Shown here: positions 1 through 10,746 of the stretch, one piece after another
Layout of the letters: every line of letters starts with the position of its first letter
Position numbering within the stretch: position 1 is the first letter of the stretch
Assembly (NCBI RefSeq): GCF_009795845.1
Contig: NZ_WTEX01000023.1
Location: forward strand, 1 to 37,033
DNA length: 37,033 nt
Origin: Gilliamella sp. Lep-s35
GTDB taxonomy: Bacteria; Pseudomonadota; Gammaproteobacteria; Enterobacterales; Orbaceae
Direction of reading: 5' to 3'
The notes under the pieces: model-generated
Databases searched by the model: none
Seen by the model: only the letters and a program-made list of their open reading frames with translations
What the model was told of the DNA's origin: nothing
Translations under genes and position numbers: made by a program

Positions 1-44
1 CTAAATTTAGCTGCTTTAAAAATGTACAATTAAGCTCAATTTTA

Positions 45-524
45 TTACCATAAAGAGATTAGCATTGTTCTTTCCTGAATCCCTGAATCAACAAAGCCAA
101 ATTTAATATAAAACGCATTGGCTTCATCTGTTAAGCTATGTACCAATAGTGCTCTAGAACCAACTTGTTTAGAGACTTCTTTCGAGCGTAATATAGCATC
201 TTTTAATAATGCCGCACCTAATCCTTTTGCTTTGTAATTTTTATCAATAGCTAAACGGCCTAAGATAATAACCGGAATAGGATCGGGCATATTGCGCTTA
301 AATCTACTCAATGTTAGTTGTCGATGTTGGATACTTCCAGTTGATAAACAATAAAAGCCGATTACTTTGTTATTGTCACAAATCACAAATGTACGGGAAG
401 CACCACTTTTTTGATTTTTTAAGGATTTTTTCTTCAACCATTCATTCAAAGACAACTCTTCACAATCAAATGACGTAAAATCATGATGTTCATTCAATAA
501 GTGCGGCGCTGCTATTTTTCCCAT
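45..524 (-). CDS. tacT: GNAT acetyltransferase toxin, TacT-like
   Basis: A 159-residue GNAT-fold acetyltransferase. The acetyl-CoA binding signature (Q/R-x-x-G-x-G/A) appears as KAKGLGA at about residues 98-104, after the strand LGRLAID. A late tyrosine (about 139, in NAFYIKFGF) is where TacT-type toxins have their catalytic Tyr. Members of this family acetylate the amino group of charged tRNAs and stop translation. The gene overlaps the upstream DUF1778 gene by 13 bases, the usual antitoxin-toxin order. The protein begins with the family-typical segment leading into FDCEELSLNEWL. The toxin role is inferred from the family and pairing; the tRNA target cannot be read from sequence. Confidence 0.85.
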   Translation of the reverse strand: MGKIAAPHLLNEHHDFTSFDCEELSLNEWLKKKSLKNQKSGASRTFVICDNNKVIGFYCLSTGSIQHRQLTLSRFKRNMPDPIPVIILGRLAIDKNYKAKGLGAALLKDAILRSKEVSKQVGSRALLVHSLTDEANAFYIKFGFVDSGIQERTMLISLW

Positions 525-787
525 GGCGACTTCCGAGACAATAAAGCTTGAATTTTTTCATTACTATCAAAAGAGGCTTCTATTGCATGATTGAAAGCAT
601 TTATCTGTTCATCGTCGATTAAAAAAAGACGCTGATCAAGCAAAACATCTTCAGCTTTTGAGCAGGCCGCTTCTAAAATAAAATCAGTGCGTGATTTAGA
701 TAGTAAATGAGCCGCAATATCAATCAATTCTTTTTGGGATGCCTTAGCTCTAATATTAATAGGCGATTCTTTGGTTTCAGTTCTCAT
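512..787 (-). CDS. tacA: DUF1778 antitoxin, TacA-like
   Basis: A 91-residue protein with an N-terminal ribbon-helix-helix of the DUF1778 type (INIRAKASQKELIDIAA, then SRTDFILEAA at about residues 11-41). The C-terminal tail is extended and polar, the part that normally wraps around the toxin. It is the first gene of a two-gene operon and its end overlaps the acetyltransferase start. In this family the RHH domain represses its own promoter, and a perfect 23-bp palindrome lies 44 bases upstream of the start. Identification rests on family resemblance and on the pairing. Confidence 0.85.
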   Translation of the reverse strand: MRTETKESPINIRAKASQKELIDIAAHLLSKSRTDFILEAACSKAEDVLLDQRLFLIDDEQINAFNHAIEASFDSNEKIQALLSRKSPWEK

Positions 788-830
788 TTTAATTGCCGTT
801 TTTTATTTGTGTGAAAGTGCTGCAGTATGA

Positions 831-853
831 TTGTATATCAAATTGATATACAA
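831..853. promoter_or_regulatory. Perfect palindrome, probable TacA operator
   Basis: TTGTATATCAA, one central A, then TTGATATACAA: an 11-1-11 perfect palindrome 44 bases upstream of tacA. RHH antitoxins bind palindromes at their own promoters, so autoregulation by the TacA-TacT complex is the natural reading. A minus-strand -10 such as CATACT or TACAAT could overlap its lower edge. Function is inferred. Confidence 0.7.
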
Positions 854-1081
854 GTGAAGTGGTGTTTAAATATTGAAGAAATAAATAGCATAAACGTTAT
901 TGAATATAAATTATTTGTAGAAATTTCTCACTTCTATAGAAAAAAGCACATCAAAAAAATTGAATAAAATTAATACCTTTCCTGAACGTTTTTTGACGGT
1001 ATTTACGTTATGGTTTCACTTTTTGTTTTTGTTATATAAGCATTTGCTATATAAGCAACAATGCAAACCAGTTTGAAAGGG
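854..1081. other. AT-rich intergenic stretch, no gene seen
   Basis: Part of the 341-base gap between tacA and the end of adk. No supported reading frame or RNA gene was seen. It holds two direct copies of TATATAAGCA (1033-1042 and 1048-1057), 15 bp apart, of unknown meaning. Confidence 0.5.
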
Positions 1082-1113
1082 AAAGAGCAAGATAGTTTAC
1101 TGCCTTGCTCTTT
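1082..1113 (-). terminator. Stem-loop after adk, probable terminator
   Basis: AAAGAGCAAG (1082-1091) pairs perfectly with CTTGCTCTTT (1104-1113) across a 12-base loop, 15 bases past the adk stop. The T-run on the minus strand is short (TTT then CCC), so termination may be weak or it may be bidirectional. Confidence 0.5.
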
Positions 1114-1128
1114 TAATTGATAAACAAA

Positions 1129-2066
<938 letters not shown>

Positions 2067-2069
2067 AAA

Positions 2070-3539
2070 CTATTTTCGCCCTCTCACATGTTTCATCAAT
2101 CGGCGACGTTTGCGCTGTTGTGATGCGGTTAAGCTGTTTTTTCTACCCTCAAATGGATTGTTGCCTTCTTTAAACTGAATTCGAATAGGTGAACCCATAA
2201 TTTTTAACGAACGTCTAAAATAGTTCATCAAGTAACGCTTATAAGAATCTGGCAAATCTTCAACTTGGTTACCATGAATTACAACGATAGGTGGATTATA
2301 ACCACCTGCATGAGCATATTTTAATTTAACTCGGCGCCCTTTTACCAATGGTGGTTGATGATCGTCTTGCGCCATTTGCATAATTTTGGTTAATAATGCC
2401 GTATTAACTCGTCGAGTTGCGCAATCATAGGCTTCTTGAATTGAGTCAAATAAGTTACCTACGCCACTACCGTGAAGTGCAGAGATAAAGTGCACACGTG
2501 CAAAATCAATAAAATCAAGCCGATCATCAAGTGTCGTTTTAACTTGTTCTTTGATATCTTGAGACAAACCATCCCATTTATTAACTGAAATAACAAGTGA
2601 GCGCCCACTATTGATAATAAAGCCCAATAATGATAAATCTTGATCCGAAATGCCTTCTCTGGCATCAATGACTAGAATTACCACATTGGCATCTTCTATC
2701 GCTTGTAAGGTTTTGATGACGGAAAATTTTTCAACCGTTTCGGTGACCTTTCCGCGTTTACGCACACCAGCCGTGTCAATCAAGATATATTCACGCTCAT
2801 CCCGCGTCATTGGTATGTAAATACTGTCGCGCGTTGTGCCTGGCATGTCATAAACAACGACTCGCTCTTCCCCTAAAATACGATTAGTTAGTGTAGACTT
2901 ACCGACATTTGGACGACCTACTATCGCTACTTTAATAGGTTGGTTGATTAATGATTCTGTATTATCAAATTCAGAATCATCACAAAACGGATCTAAGTTG
3001 TTAGATTGTTCATCGCCATCAAAATTGCTATCTTGTTCATCATCAAACTGAAAAATAGGATCTAATACAGTTTCAATTAATGAGCTGACCCCACGACCAT
3101 GACTGGCAGCTATTGGGTGGATTTCGCCTAATCCTAAAGCATAAAAATCAGAGATTGCACTATCGGCGTCAATTCCATCAATTTTATTGGCAACTAAAAA
3201 AGTGGCTTTTTGGCGAGAACGCAAGTGCTTAGCAATAGCATGATCGGCAGGCATTGCTCCAACTCTAGCATCAACCAAAAAAAGAACAATATCAGCTTCT
3301 TCTATGGCTTGTAAAGATTGTTCAGCCATAAAGCTTTCAACCCCATCTTCACTGCCATCAATACCGCCAGTATCAATCAAGATATACTCATGGCCCTTAA
3401 TTTCTGCTCGTCCATACTTACGATCACGCGTTAATCCAGGAAAGTCCGCCACTAATGCATCTCGGGTTCTTGTTAACCGATTAAATAAAGTCGACTTTCC
3501 AACATTTGGACGACCAACAAGTGCTACAACAGGTACCAT
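2070..3539 (-). CDS. der: Ribosome-biogenesis GTPase Der (EngA)
   Basis: Double GTPase that assists maturation of the 50S subunit. It has 489 residues. The two G domains each show the P-loop GRPNVGKST (residues 9-17 and again near 207), switch II DTGG and DTAG, and base-recognition NKID and NKWD. A KH-like C-terminal domain ends in a strongly basic tail ([19 protein letters not shown]). The linker between the G domains is long and acidic. The gene sits in the conserved bamB-der pair, 28 bases after bamB, with AGAG upstream of ATG. Confidence 0.97.
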   Translation of the reverse strand: MVPVVALVGRPNVGKSTLFNRLTRTRDALVADFPGLTRDRKYGRAEIKGHEYILIDTGGIDGSEDGVESFMAEQSLQAIEEADIVLFLVDARVGAMPADHAIAKHLRSRQKATFLVANKIDGIDADSAISDFYALGLGEIHPIAASHGRGVSSLIETVLDPIFQFDDEQDSNFDGDEQSNNLDPFCDDSEFDNTESLINQPIKVAIVGRPNVGKSTLTNRILGEERVVVYDMPGTTRDSIYIPMTRDEREYILIDTAGVRKRGKVTETVEKFSVIKTLQAIEDANVVILVIDAREGISDQDLSLLGFIINSGRSLVISVNKWDGLSQDIKEQVKTTLDDRLDFIDFARVHFISALHGSGVGNLFDSIQEAYDCATRRVNTALLTKIMQMAQDDHQPPLVKGRRVKLKYAHAGGYNPPIVVIHGNQVEDLPDSYKRYLMNYFRRSLKIMGSPIRIQFKEGNNPFEGRKNSLTASQQRKRRRLMKHVRGRK

Positions 3540-3567
3540 GTTTTTTCTCTAAATAACTTTTTATGTA

Positions 3568-4740
3568 TTAATTCTTTGTAAAGGCGTAAATATCACCGTT
3601 TTTGGCTTGAACAACGATTTTATTGTCTACTACCAATGGTTTAGATATTAATCCGCTACTGCTTACTTGTGTTTTTGCGACAAGCTCGCCATTTTCAGCA
3701 TTTAGCCAATATAGGTAACCTTCAAAATCACCAAATACAACATAATTTTGGTAAAGAACAGGATCAGTTAACTGGCGATGCGTAAAGTCTGATTGAGTCC
3801 AAAACACTGCCCCACCATTTTTTGCAATAGCTTGAACGTTGTCGTTTTGATCAATAACAAATAATCGATTGGTATCAACAGCAAAGCTATGAATAGAGCC
3901 AAGATCTTTACGCCAAACTGGTTGACCATCACTTAAATCAAGTGCAACAATACTACCATTATAACCAACTGAATAAACTAAATTCCCTTCAACGACAGGA
4001 GTTGAATCAACATCATTTAATTTTGCTATTTCAGTAGAGCCCGATGGCTGCGAAATTCGTTGCTGCCAAATTAATTGACCATCATTGATGTAGTAAGCAT
4101 TTACTCGCCCATTGTCATCACCAAAAATCGCAGCCCCATGCGCAATTGTTGGTGTCGAATTACCTCGTAGCGATAATGCCGGAACTTCTAAGGATACATC
4201 CCACAAATTATCACCTGTATCACAATTTAGACCTTGAAGAATGCCACTTGCTGTGTGAATGATTAATTTATCTTCAGAAGATACAGGGCGAGCAAGCACT
4301 TCGCCTTTTACTGGTTTTTCCCATACTACTTTTCCGTCTTGACGATCTAATGCATACACAATAGCTCGTTCACTGCCAACATAAACATATTTATCGTCAG
4401 CACTTACACCGCCTGAAAACAGTGCGGTTTTACTACTAAAAAGCGTACTTTTTGATAGATTTACGTCCCACAATGTTTTACCGCTTGATAAGTCAATAGC
4501 TTTAACTTGCCCACTACGACTAGCTACATAAATAACATTATCATAATTAATCGGACCTAATAATGAATAAATATGAGTATTGCCTGCGGTGCTATTTTGC
4601 CATACTTGCTGAATAGTAAATTGGTTGTTTACCGTTGGTGATGGTGAAACTTGCACAATATCTTCTTCTTTGCCGAATAAAGAGCATCCAACCAGTGAAA
4701 ACATGAAAACACCAGTAAAAAAATATTTAAATAACTTCAT
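3568..4740 (-). CDS. bamB: Outer-membrane assembly lipoprotein BamB
   Basis: Lipoprotein of the BAM complex that scaffolds beta-barrel insertion at the inner face of the outer membrane. It has 390 residues. The signal peptide ends in a lipobox LVGC with Cys19; Ser follows, compatible with outer-membrane sorting. Repeated blades of the eight-bladed propeller are visible as recurring G-x-x-x-W and A-L-D/A-I-D segments (AIDLSSGKTLW, ALDRQDGKVVW, ALDLSDGQPVW). It lies between yfgM and der as in E. coli, with a GGGG-containing ribosome site. Confidence 0.96.
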   Translation of the reverse strand: MKLFKYFFTGVFMFSLVGCSLFGKEEDIVQVSPSPTVNNQFTIQQVWQNSTAGNTHIYSLLGPINYDNVIYVASRSGQVKAIDLSSGKTLWDVNLSKSTLFSSKTALFSGGVSADDKYVYVGSERAIVYALDRQDGKVVWEKPVKGEVLARPVSSEDKLIIHTASGILQGLNCDTGDNLWDVSLEVPALSLRGNSTPTIAHGAAIFGDDNGRVNAYYINDGQLIWQQRISQPSGSTEIAKLNDVDSTPVVEGNLVYSVGYNGSIVALDLSDGQPVWRKDLGSIHSFAVDTNRLFVIDQNDNVQAIAKNGGAVFWTQSDFTHRQLTDPVLYQNYVVFGDFEGYLYWLNAENGELVAKTQVSSSGLISKPLVVDNKIVVQAKNGDIYAFTKN

Positions 4741-4766
4741 TGTATAGCCCCTTATAGCAGGATAAA

Positions 4767-5525
4767 TTAATTTTTACTTTCTTCTGTTGCAGCTTGCTTT
4801 GCTTTAGCCTCTTGTTCGGCTTTTTCTTTAGCCGCCTGAGCATCTTGTTCCGCCTTTTCTTTGGCGGCTTGGGCTTCTTGTTCAGCTTGTTGTTTTGTTT
4901 TTAAATATTCAGCTTGATTCAGCTTCATTTTAATGGTTTCTTTTAAATCCGGGGTTGGTGAAGCGGTTAGCGCAACGTTGTAAGCATCGACCGCATCAGC
5001 ATAACGCATCATTTTAACCAAGACATCACCTCTAAGATCGTTAATTACCGCTCCCCAACTTTCGTTAGTGACATGACTTAACGAAGCTAAGCTTTCTTGA
5101 TATTGACCTTGTTGATATTGTAATCGTGCGATACGAATGTTAATAATCGTTTTAATCGGCTCTGAGTTAGTTTTCTTTAATGCGTCAGCTAATAAGGCTT
5201 GTGCGCCCTGGTAGTCTTTTAAAACTTCGACATAAAATTTAGCCGCACGTAAGTTAGCAAACACACCATAAACCGTATCGTTATCTTTAGCAAAAGAGAC
5301 TAATTCATTAACAGAATCAGTTTTAGTATCATCTAATTCAGCAATTAGTTGCTCGTACTTATCTGAATATTCAATTGCCTTTTCAGCTTTATATGACTGC
5401 CAATAATGCCAACCATAAAAAACCAACAATCCGATCACCAGAACGGCAACTATAATTTTCCATCTTTTAGCAAAAAATCCTTTTATCTCTTCAAGTTGTT
5501 CTTCACTCGATAACTGATGACTCAC
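4767..5525 (-). CDS. yfgM: YfgM, inner-membrane TPR chaperone partner
   Basis: A single-pass inner-membrane protein with periplasmic tetratricopeptide repeats; E. coli YfgM associates with PpiD and the Sec translocon. It has 252 residues: a short cytosolic N-terminus, a membrane segment at about 24-41 (IIVAVLVIGLLVFYGWHYW) and a TPR region to about 205. Unlike the roughly 206-residue E. coli protein it carries an extra tail of about 45 residues. The tail is made of an 11-residue repeat resembling AEQEAQAAKEK, expected to form a charged helix. Position between hisS and bamB supports the call. Confidence 0.93.
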   Translation of the reverse strand: MSHQLSSEEQLEEIKGFFAKRWKIIVAVLVIGLLVFYGWHYWQSYKAEKAIEYSDKYEQLIAELDDTKTDSVNELVSFAKDNDTVYGVFANLRAAKFYVEVLKDYQGAQALLADALKKTNSEPIKTIINIRIARLQYQQGQYQESLASLSHVTNESWGAVINDLRGDVLVKMMRYADAVDAYNVALTASPTPDLKETIKMKLNQAEYLKTKQQAEQEAQAAKEKAEQDAQAAKEKAEQEAKAKQAATEESKN

Positions 5526-5541
5526 GTTTTTCTCCTATTCT

Positions 5542-6819
5542 TTACTTAATCGCTAAACAAGTTTGAACAACTTCTTTTTGTGCTACTTCAACTTGTTCAC
5601 CTGTTTGTAAATTTTTAACCATTACAGACTGATTAGCGAGTTCATTTTCGCCAATAATAATTGCTATTTTAGCACCTAATTTATCAGCTTTGGTAAATTG
5701 TTTTTTAAAATTACTACTACCATAATTTGTCATAATTCGCCAATTAGGTAGACTATCTCGTAATAATTCAGCAATATATTGTGCAACTGAAATGGTCTTT
5801 TCATCGCCTGATGAGATCATATACACATCAATTGAATTATTACAATTTAGTGATTGGTTAACGGCTTGAACCAATAATACTAAACGCTCAACACCCATTG
5901 CAAAACCAACCGCTGGCGTCGGTTGTCCACCAAGTTGACTCACTAACCCATCATAACGACCACCACCGCAGACTGTACCTTGCGCACCTAAGCTGCTAGT
6001 TACCCATTCAAATACAGTACGGTTGTAATAATCTAAACCACGAACTAATCGTTGGTTAATATTATATTTTATTCCAGCATTATCAAGTAAACGACATAAT
6101 CCTTCAAAATGTTGTTTCGATTCTTCATCTAAATAATCAAACAATTTTGGCGCCTGATTAAGTAGCTCTTGTACAACAGGGTTTTTTGAGTCAAGGACAC
6201 GTAATGGATTAGTATACATTCTACGTAAGCAGTCTTCATCCAATTTGTCTTTATATTGTTCTAAAAAAGCAACAAGTGCATTTCGATAATTGGCTCTTGC
6301 TTCAAGTGATCCAATTGAATTGAGTTCTAAAGACGTATGATTTTCAAGACCTAACGCTTTCCAAAAGCGTGCCGTTAAAAGGATAATTTCTGCATCAATG
6401 TTTGGTCCTTCAAGCCCAAAGACTTCAACACCAAATTGATGAAATTGACGATAACGTCCTTTTTGTGGTTTTTCATAACGAAAAGCCGGTCCTAAGTACC
6501 AAAGGCGTTGTTCTTGATTATAAAAAAGACCATGTTCAATACCTGCACGAACACAACCTGCAGTAATTTCGGGGCGTAGTGTGATACTTTCATCATTACG
6601 ATCATTGAAAGTATACATTTCTTTTTCAACAATATCGGTGACCTCACCAACCGCTCGTTTAAATAGTGCAGTATCTTCAACAATTGGTGTTCTTATCTCA
6701 TTATAGCCATAGCTATTTAAAACGCCTTTAACGATTTTTTCAATCTGTTGCCAACTTGCACTATCTGTTGGGAGCAAATCGTTCATTCCTCGTATAGATT
6801 GGATCTTTTTCTCTGTCAT
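5542..6819 (-). CDS. hisS: Histidyl-tRNA synthetase
   Basis: Class II synthetase that charges tRNA-His. It has 425 residues (E. coli 424). Class II motif 2 is seen around [20 protein letters not shown], the histidine-specific loops [13 protein letters not shown] and GGGRYDGL at about 259-290, and motif 3 GFAMGVERL near 305. The C-terminal anticodon domain follows. It lies 16 bases upstream of yfgM and 25 bases after ispG in the conserved rodZ-ispG-hisS order. Confidence 0.98.
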   Translation of the reverse strand: MTEKKIQSIRGMNDLLPTDSASWQQIEKIVKGVLNSYGYNEIRTPIVEDTALFKRAVGEVTDIVEKEMYTFNDRNDESITLRPEITAGCVRAGIEHGLFYNQEQRLWYLGPAFRYEKPQKGRYRQFHQFGVEVFGLEGPNIDAEIILLTARFWKALGLENHTSLELNSIGSLEARANYRNALVAFLEQYKDKLDEDCLRRMYTNPLRVLDSKNPVVQELLNQAPKLFDYLDEESKQHFEGLCRLLDNAGIKYNINQRLVRGLDYYNRTVFEWVTSSLGAQGTVCGGGRYDGLVSQLGGQPTPAVGFAMGVERLVLLVQAVNQSLNCNNSIDVYMISSGDEKTISVAQYIAELLRDSLPNWRIMTNYGSSNFKKQFTKADKLGAKIAIIIGENELANQSVMVKNLQTGEQVEVAQKEVVQTCLAIK

Positions 6820-6844
6820 TTTATTTATTCGCTATTTAATAAAA

Positions 6845-7954
6845 TTATAATTCCGTTGCTGCAATTCTGTTTTTCAATATTAATGCTTTAGCTCGAATTT
6901 TAGTTTCTAATTCATCAATCATTTTTTCATTATTAATACGGCCAATACGGACACCATCTTCATAAAAACCGCTTTTGTTATGACCGCCAGCAACCCCCAT
7001 CGTTGAAGTTAACGCTTCCCCTGGACCGTTGACTACACAACCAATAATTGATACATCCATTGGTGTAATAATATCTTCTAACCGTTGTTCTAATGCATTG
7101 ACTGTGCTAATGACATCAAACTCTTGGCGAGAACAGGTTGGGCACGCAATAAAATTAATACCACGAGACCGTATACGTAGTGATTTTAAAATATCAAATC
7201 CTACTTTCACTTCTTCAGTTGGATCGGCTGCTAAAGATACGCGAAGTGTATCGCCAATCCCTTCTGATAATAATAGACCTAATCCTATCGCTGATTTAAC
7301 TGCGCCACTACGTATCCCTCCTGCTTCAGTAATACCTAAATGCAATGGCTGCCTAATTTGCTTAGCTAATAAGCGATAAGCATCAACAGCAGTAAACACG
7401 TCTGATGCTTTTACACTTACTTTAAATTGTTCAAAGTTAAATCGATCAAGTATATCCACATGGCGCATCGCAGATTCAACAATCGCTTGAGGTGTTGGTT
7501 CTCCATATTTTTCTTGAATATCTTTTTCAAGTGATCCAGAATTAACACCAATTCGTATAGGAATATTTTTGTCTTTAGCACAATCAACAACGGCGCGAAT
7601 CCTTGTTTCATTTCCTATATTACCAGGATTAATTCTTAAACAATCAACACCGTATTCAGCAACCTTTAAAGCAATGCGATAATCAAAATGAATATCTGCA
7701 ATAAGTGGTACTTTTGCTTGCTGTTTTATCAATTTAAACGCTTCAGCTGCATCCATCGTTGGAACAGATACTCGCACAATATCAACACCTACACGTTCAA
7801 GCGCTCGAATCTGAGCGATAGTCTTTTCAATATCTGTTGTACGAGTATTTGTCATCGATTGGACAGCAATAGGAGCACCACCACCTATAGGCACACTGCC
7901 AATATAAATTCGGGTAGATTCTCGTCTAATAATAGGTGAATCTTGATGACTCAT
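6845..7954 (-). CDS. ispG: 4-hydroxy-3-methylbut-2-enyl diphosphate synthase (flavodoxin)
   Basis: Penultimate enzyme of the MEP isoprenoid pathway: a 4Fe-4S enzyme that converts MEcPP to HMBPP. It has 369 residues. The TIM-barrel N-terminal domain begins with the usual [14 protein letters not shown] at about 25-38. The iron-sulfur cysteines are in CPTC (about 270-273) and in [10 protein letters not shown] near 305. Upstream is rodZ, downstream hisS, as in E. coli. Confidence 0.97.
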   Translation of the reverse strand: MSHQDSPIIRRESTRIYIGSVPIGGGAPIAVQSMTNTRTTDIEKTIAQIRALERVGVDIVRVSVPTMDAAEAFKLIKQQAKVPLIADIHFDYRIALKVAEYGVDCLRINPGNIGNETRIRAVVDCAKDKNIPIRIGVNSGSLEKDIQEKYGEPTPQAIVESAMRHVDILDRFNFEQFKVSVKASDVFTAVDAYRLLAKQIRQPLHLGITEAGGIRSGAVKSAIGLGLLLSEGIGDTLRVSLAADPTEEVKVGFDILKSLRIRSRGINFIACPTCSRQEFDVISTVNALEQRLEDIITPMDVSIIGCVVNGPGEALTSTMGVAGGHNKSGFYEDGVRIGRINNEKMIDELETKIRAKALILKNRIAATEL

Positions 7955-8040
7955 AATATGCCTAATTGTATTACAAAATAATTAGCTAGCAATCTTAACA
8001 ATATTTAAAGCAAATGTCTGTATGAGAATAATAAAATTTG

Positions 8041-8481
8041 CTAACTATTAATGTGACCAAAAGAAGATGGGGAGACATAATGACTGATTTCAATAAAATG
8101 ACTTTCGTTGTCTTTATTCACATAATATAAAGTTACACTAAGTGTACAAAGAATAATCAATATCAATATAAATACAAAAATTGCGTTTCCTTGTTTTTTT
8201 CTAATAAACATTTGCGTTTGAGTTTTGTCTTTTTTTAGTTTCGCTTGTTTGCTTAATTCATTGATATAAGGTTGATAGTGTTCAGCTGATAATCCGACAA
8301 TTTCAGCATAAGAACTGATATAGCTTTTTACAAAAACAAGAGGGGCATAAGGTAACTGGTCTTTTTCTATATCATCAACCACTGTTTTTCGCACATAAAT
8401 TTTCTTGGCAATATCATCTTGGGTTAATCCCATTTGTTCTCGTAAATCTGCGAGTGTGGCACCTAATGAAATATTGTCCAT
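8041..8481 (-). CDS. rodZ: RodZ, short form lacking the periplasmic domain
   Basis: Morphogenetic membrane protein that links MreB to the wall-elongation complex. Only 146 residues, against 337 in E. coli. The helix-turn-helix domain that contacts MreB is intact (LGATLADLREQMGLTQDDIA to about 85). A basic stretch RKKQG and one membrane segment (about 98-119, AIFVFILILIILCTLSVTL) follow, then only about 25 periplasmic residues. The Pro/Thr-rich linker and DUF4115 domain are absent. Only 86 bases separate its stop from ispG, leaving no room for a remnant, so the loss is not a recent frameshift. Confidence 0.88.
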   Translation of the reverse strand: MDNISLGATLADLREQMGLTQDDIAKKIYVRKTVVDDIEKDQLPYAPLVFVKSYISSYAEIVGLSAEHYQPYINELSKQAKLKKDKTQTQMFIRKKQGNAIFVFILILIILCTLSVTLYYVNKDNESHFIEISHYVSPSSFGHINS

Positions 8482-8548
8482 TATCCCCTCATAAAGTAAT
8501 ACTAATGGTTAGTTAGTTCTATTTTATATATTTTCACATTTTTTACAA

Positions 8549-9415
8549 TTAATCAATTCTTTTTGCACTAAACCACTGCGTCGGTTTTTCTATTTCGCTT
8601 TGCGCCGCAACTAATTGCAGTTCATATTCATCTTGTTTTAAAGTTTCAAGCATAACCGCATACACAGCAGAAGTCGTATGTTCAAAAGCTTCAACCGATG
8701 ATTTACCAAGTAAAATATTTGCTAAAAACAGCCCACTAGTCATATCACCAACGCCAACTGGCTGCCTTACACCAAAATCGACAAGTGGGCGGTCAATATG
8801 CCATGCTTCGTTTTGAGTCACAAGCAACATTTCAAAACGATCATTTTTATATCCTGCACGGCTTAAATGTTTAACTAAAATTGCTTTTGGACCTTTTTTA
8901 CATAACTCTCTACAAGCTAATATTGCTTCATCAACATTATTGATGCGTTGTTTACCATTTAGTTCTTCAAGCTCTAAAATATTTGGCGTCATCATATCGG
9001 CCATTGGTAAAGCGGTATTGCATAAAAATTCTGATACCCCCGGCGCAACAAAACACCCTTTTTCAGGATGACCCATTACAGGATCGCAAAGATAAATCGC
9101 ATTTGGATTAACAGCTTTTACCTTTTTAACAATCTCGATAATGGCGTTGCCTTGTTCTGGCGAGCCCATATAACCACTTAATACCGCATCACAACGTTTG
9201 AGTTCATCAATTTGATTAATTCCATCCGCGATCTCTGTTAAATGAGACGCTGACATTACCGTTCCAGTCCATTGGCGATATTGAGTATGGTTAGAAAATT
9301 GTACAGTGTTTAAGGGCCAAACATTAACACCTAATCGACGCATAGGAAATTCTGCCGCACTATTTCCTGCATGACCAAATACAACATGGGACTGAATCGA
9401 TAAAATATTTTTCAT
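8549..9415 (-). CDS. pdxY: Pyridoxal kinase PdxY
   Basis: Ribokinase-fold kinase that phosphorylates pyridoxal in the B6 salvage pathway. It has 288 residues (E. coli PdxY 287). Visible are the start [20 protein letters not shown], the central [17 protein letters not shown], and the anion-hole/catalytic motif [10 protein letters not shown] with its aspartate near 224. It begins 4 bases after the tyrS stop, and the tyrS-pdxY pair is also found in E. coli, so the two are presumably co-transcribed. Confidence 0.97.
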   Translation of the reverse strand: MKNILSIQSHVVFGHAGNSAAEFPMRRLGVNVWPLNTVQFSNHTQYRQWTGTVMSASHLTEIADGINQIDELKRCDAVLSGYMGSPEQGNAIIEIVKKVKAVNPNAIYLCDPVMGHPEKGCFVAPGVSEFLCNTALPMADMMTPNILELEELNGKQRINNVDEAILACRELCKKGPKAILVKHLSRAGYKNDRFEMLLVTQNEAWHIDRPLVDFGVRQPVGVGDMTSGLFLANILLGKSSVEAFEHTTSAVYAVMLETLKQDEYELQLVAAQSEIEKPTQWFSAKRID

Positions 9416-9419
9416 GAGA

Positions 9420-10691
9420 TTAGCTCCAAATTAACAAGCAATAATATTTTTTACCTCGACGAAGTAAAGTATAACGATTAAAAAGCTTATTACTATCAGC
9501 AAAACGGTAATCTGTAGTTGTATTACGCTCACCATTAATTGAAATAGCATTGGATTCGATCATCGTTCTTGCCTGACCTCTCGACGGAGCAAACTGTGCA
9601 TTAACGATAGCTTGTTGTAAATCAACATCACTTTCAACAGCTAATGTTGGCATACCATCTTGAGCTAATTGTTCAAAGTCAGCTTCGGATAAGTCAGTTA
9701 ATTTGCCTGAAAACAAGCTTTCTGTAATTCGTTTTGCTGCAACAAGTCCTTCTTCACCATGAACTAAGCGTGTAACTTGTTCAGCAAGTACATACTGTGC
9801 TCGAGGTGCAACACCACTATTTTTATCTTCTTCTTCCAATGCATCAATTTCACTTAGAGGCATAAATGTGAAGAATTTTAAGAATCGATAAACATCAGCA
9901 TCAGCAGTATTTATCCAGAATTGATAGAACTTATATGGGCTGGTCTTTTTAGGATCAAGCCATACTGCACCACTTTCAGTTTTACCAAATTTAGTGCCAT
10001 CTGATTTAGTGATTAACGGCACAGTCAAACCATAAACTTGTTTTTGATGTAAGCGACGAGTTAAATCAATACCTGCGGTAATATTACCCCACTGATCAGA
10101 CCCACCAATTTGTAAAACGACATCATGCGATTTATTCAAACAGGCAAAGTCATACGACTGTAGCAGGCTATAAGAAAATTCGGTAAATGAAATACCCACT
10201 TCATCACGATCAATACGTTGTTTCACAGACTCTTTATTGATCATTGAATTAACTGAAAAATACTTACCAACATCACGCAAAAAAGTTAGCACATTCATAC
10301 CGCTAAACCAATCGTAGTTATTGGCAACAATCGCTGCATTTTCACCACAATTAAAATCTAAAAATGGAGAAACTTGTTGCTTAATTTTTTCACTCCATTC
10401 AACTACTGTCTCTTCAGTATTGAGTTTGCGTTCAACTGCTTTAAAACTCGGATCACCAATTAAACCTGTTGCACCACCAACTAAAGCAATCGGTTTATGT
10501 CCAGCTAGTTGGAAACGCTTTAAACAGAGTAATGGCACTAAATGACCAAGATGCAAACTATCGGCTGTAGGATCAAAACCACAATAAAGCGCAATAGGAT
10601 TTTGTTCTATTAGTTCTATTAGAGCTTTTTCATCAGTAAGCTGAGCAATCAGCCCACGCTCTTGCAGTTGTTTGATCACATTTTTTGTCAT
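9420..10691 (-). CDS. tyrS: Tyrosyl-tRNA synthetase
   Basis: Class I synthetase that charges tRNA-Tyr. It has 423 residues. The HIGH-type motif reads HLGH at about residues 47-50 after [10 protein letters not shown], the KMSKS-type loop reads KFGKT at about 235, and a C-terminal S4 RNA-binding domain contains [18 protein letters not shown]. Upstream is a 55-base gap to putP; the ATG is preceded by TAGG. It is followed directly by pdxY. Confidence 0.98.
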   Translation of the reverse strand: MTKNVIKQLQERGLIAQLTDEKALIELIEQNPIALYCGFDPTADSLHLGHLVPLLCLKRFQLAGHKPIALVGGATGLIGDPSFKAVERKLNTEETVVEWSEKIKQQVSPFLDFNCGENAAIVANNYDWFSGMNVLTFLRDVGKYFSVNSMINKESVKQRIDRDEVGISFTEFSYSLLQSYDFACLNKSHDVVLQIGGSDQWGNITAGIDLTRRLHQKQVYGLTVPLITKSDGTKFGKTESGAVWLDPKKTSPYKFYQFWINTADADVYRFLKFFTFMPLSEIDALEEEDKNSGVAPRAQYVLAEQVTRLVHGEEGLVAAKRITESLFSGKLTDLSEADFEQLAQDGMPTLAVESDVDLQQAIVNAQFAPSRGQARTMIESNAISINGERNTTTDYRFADSNKLFNRYTLLRRGKKYYCLLIWS

Positions 10692-10746
10692 GATATTTAC
10701 CTATTAAATTTTTACGTTTATATTCTACTTTACTTTAAAATAAGAC

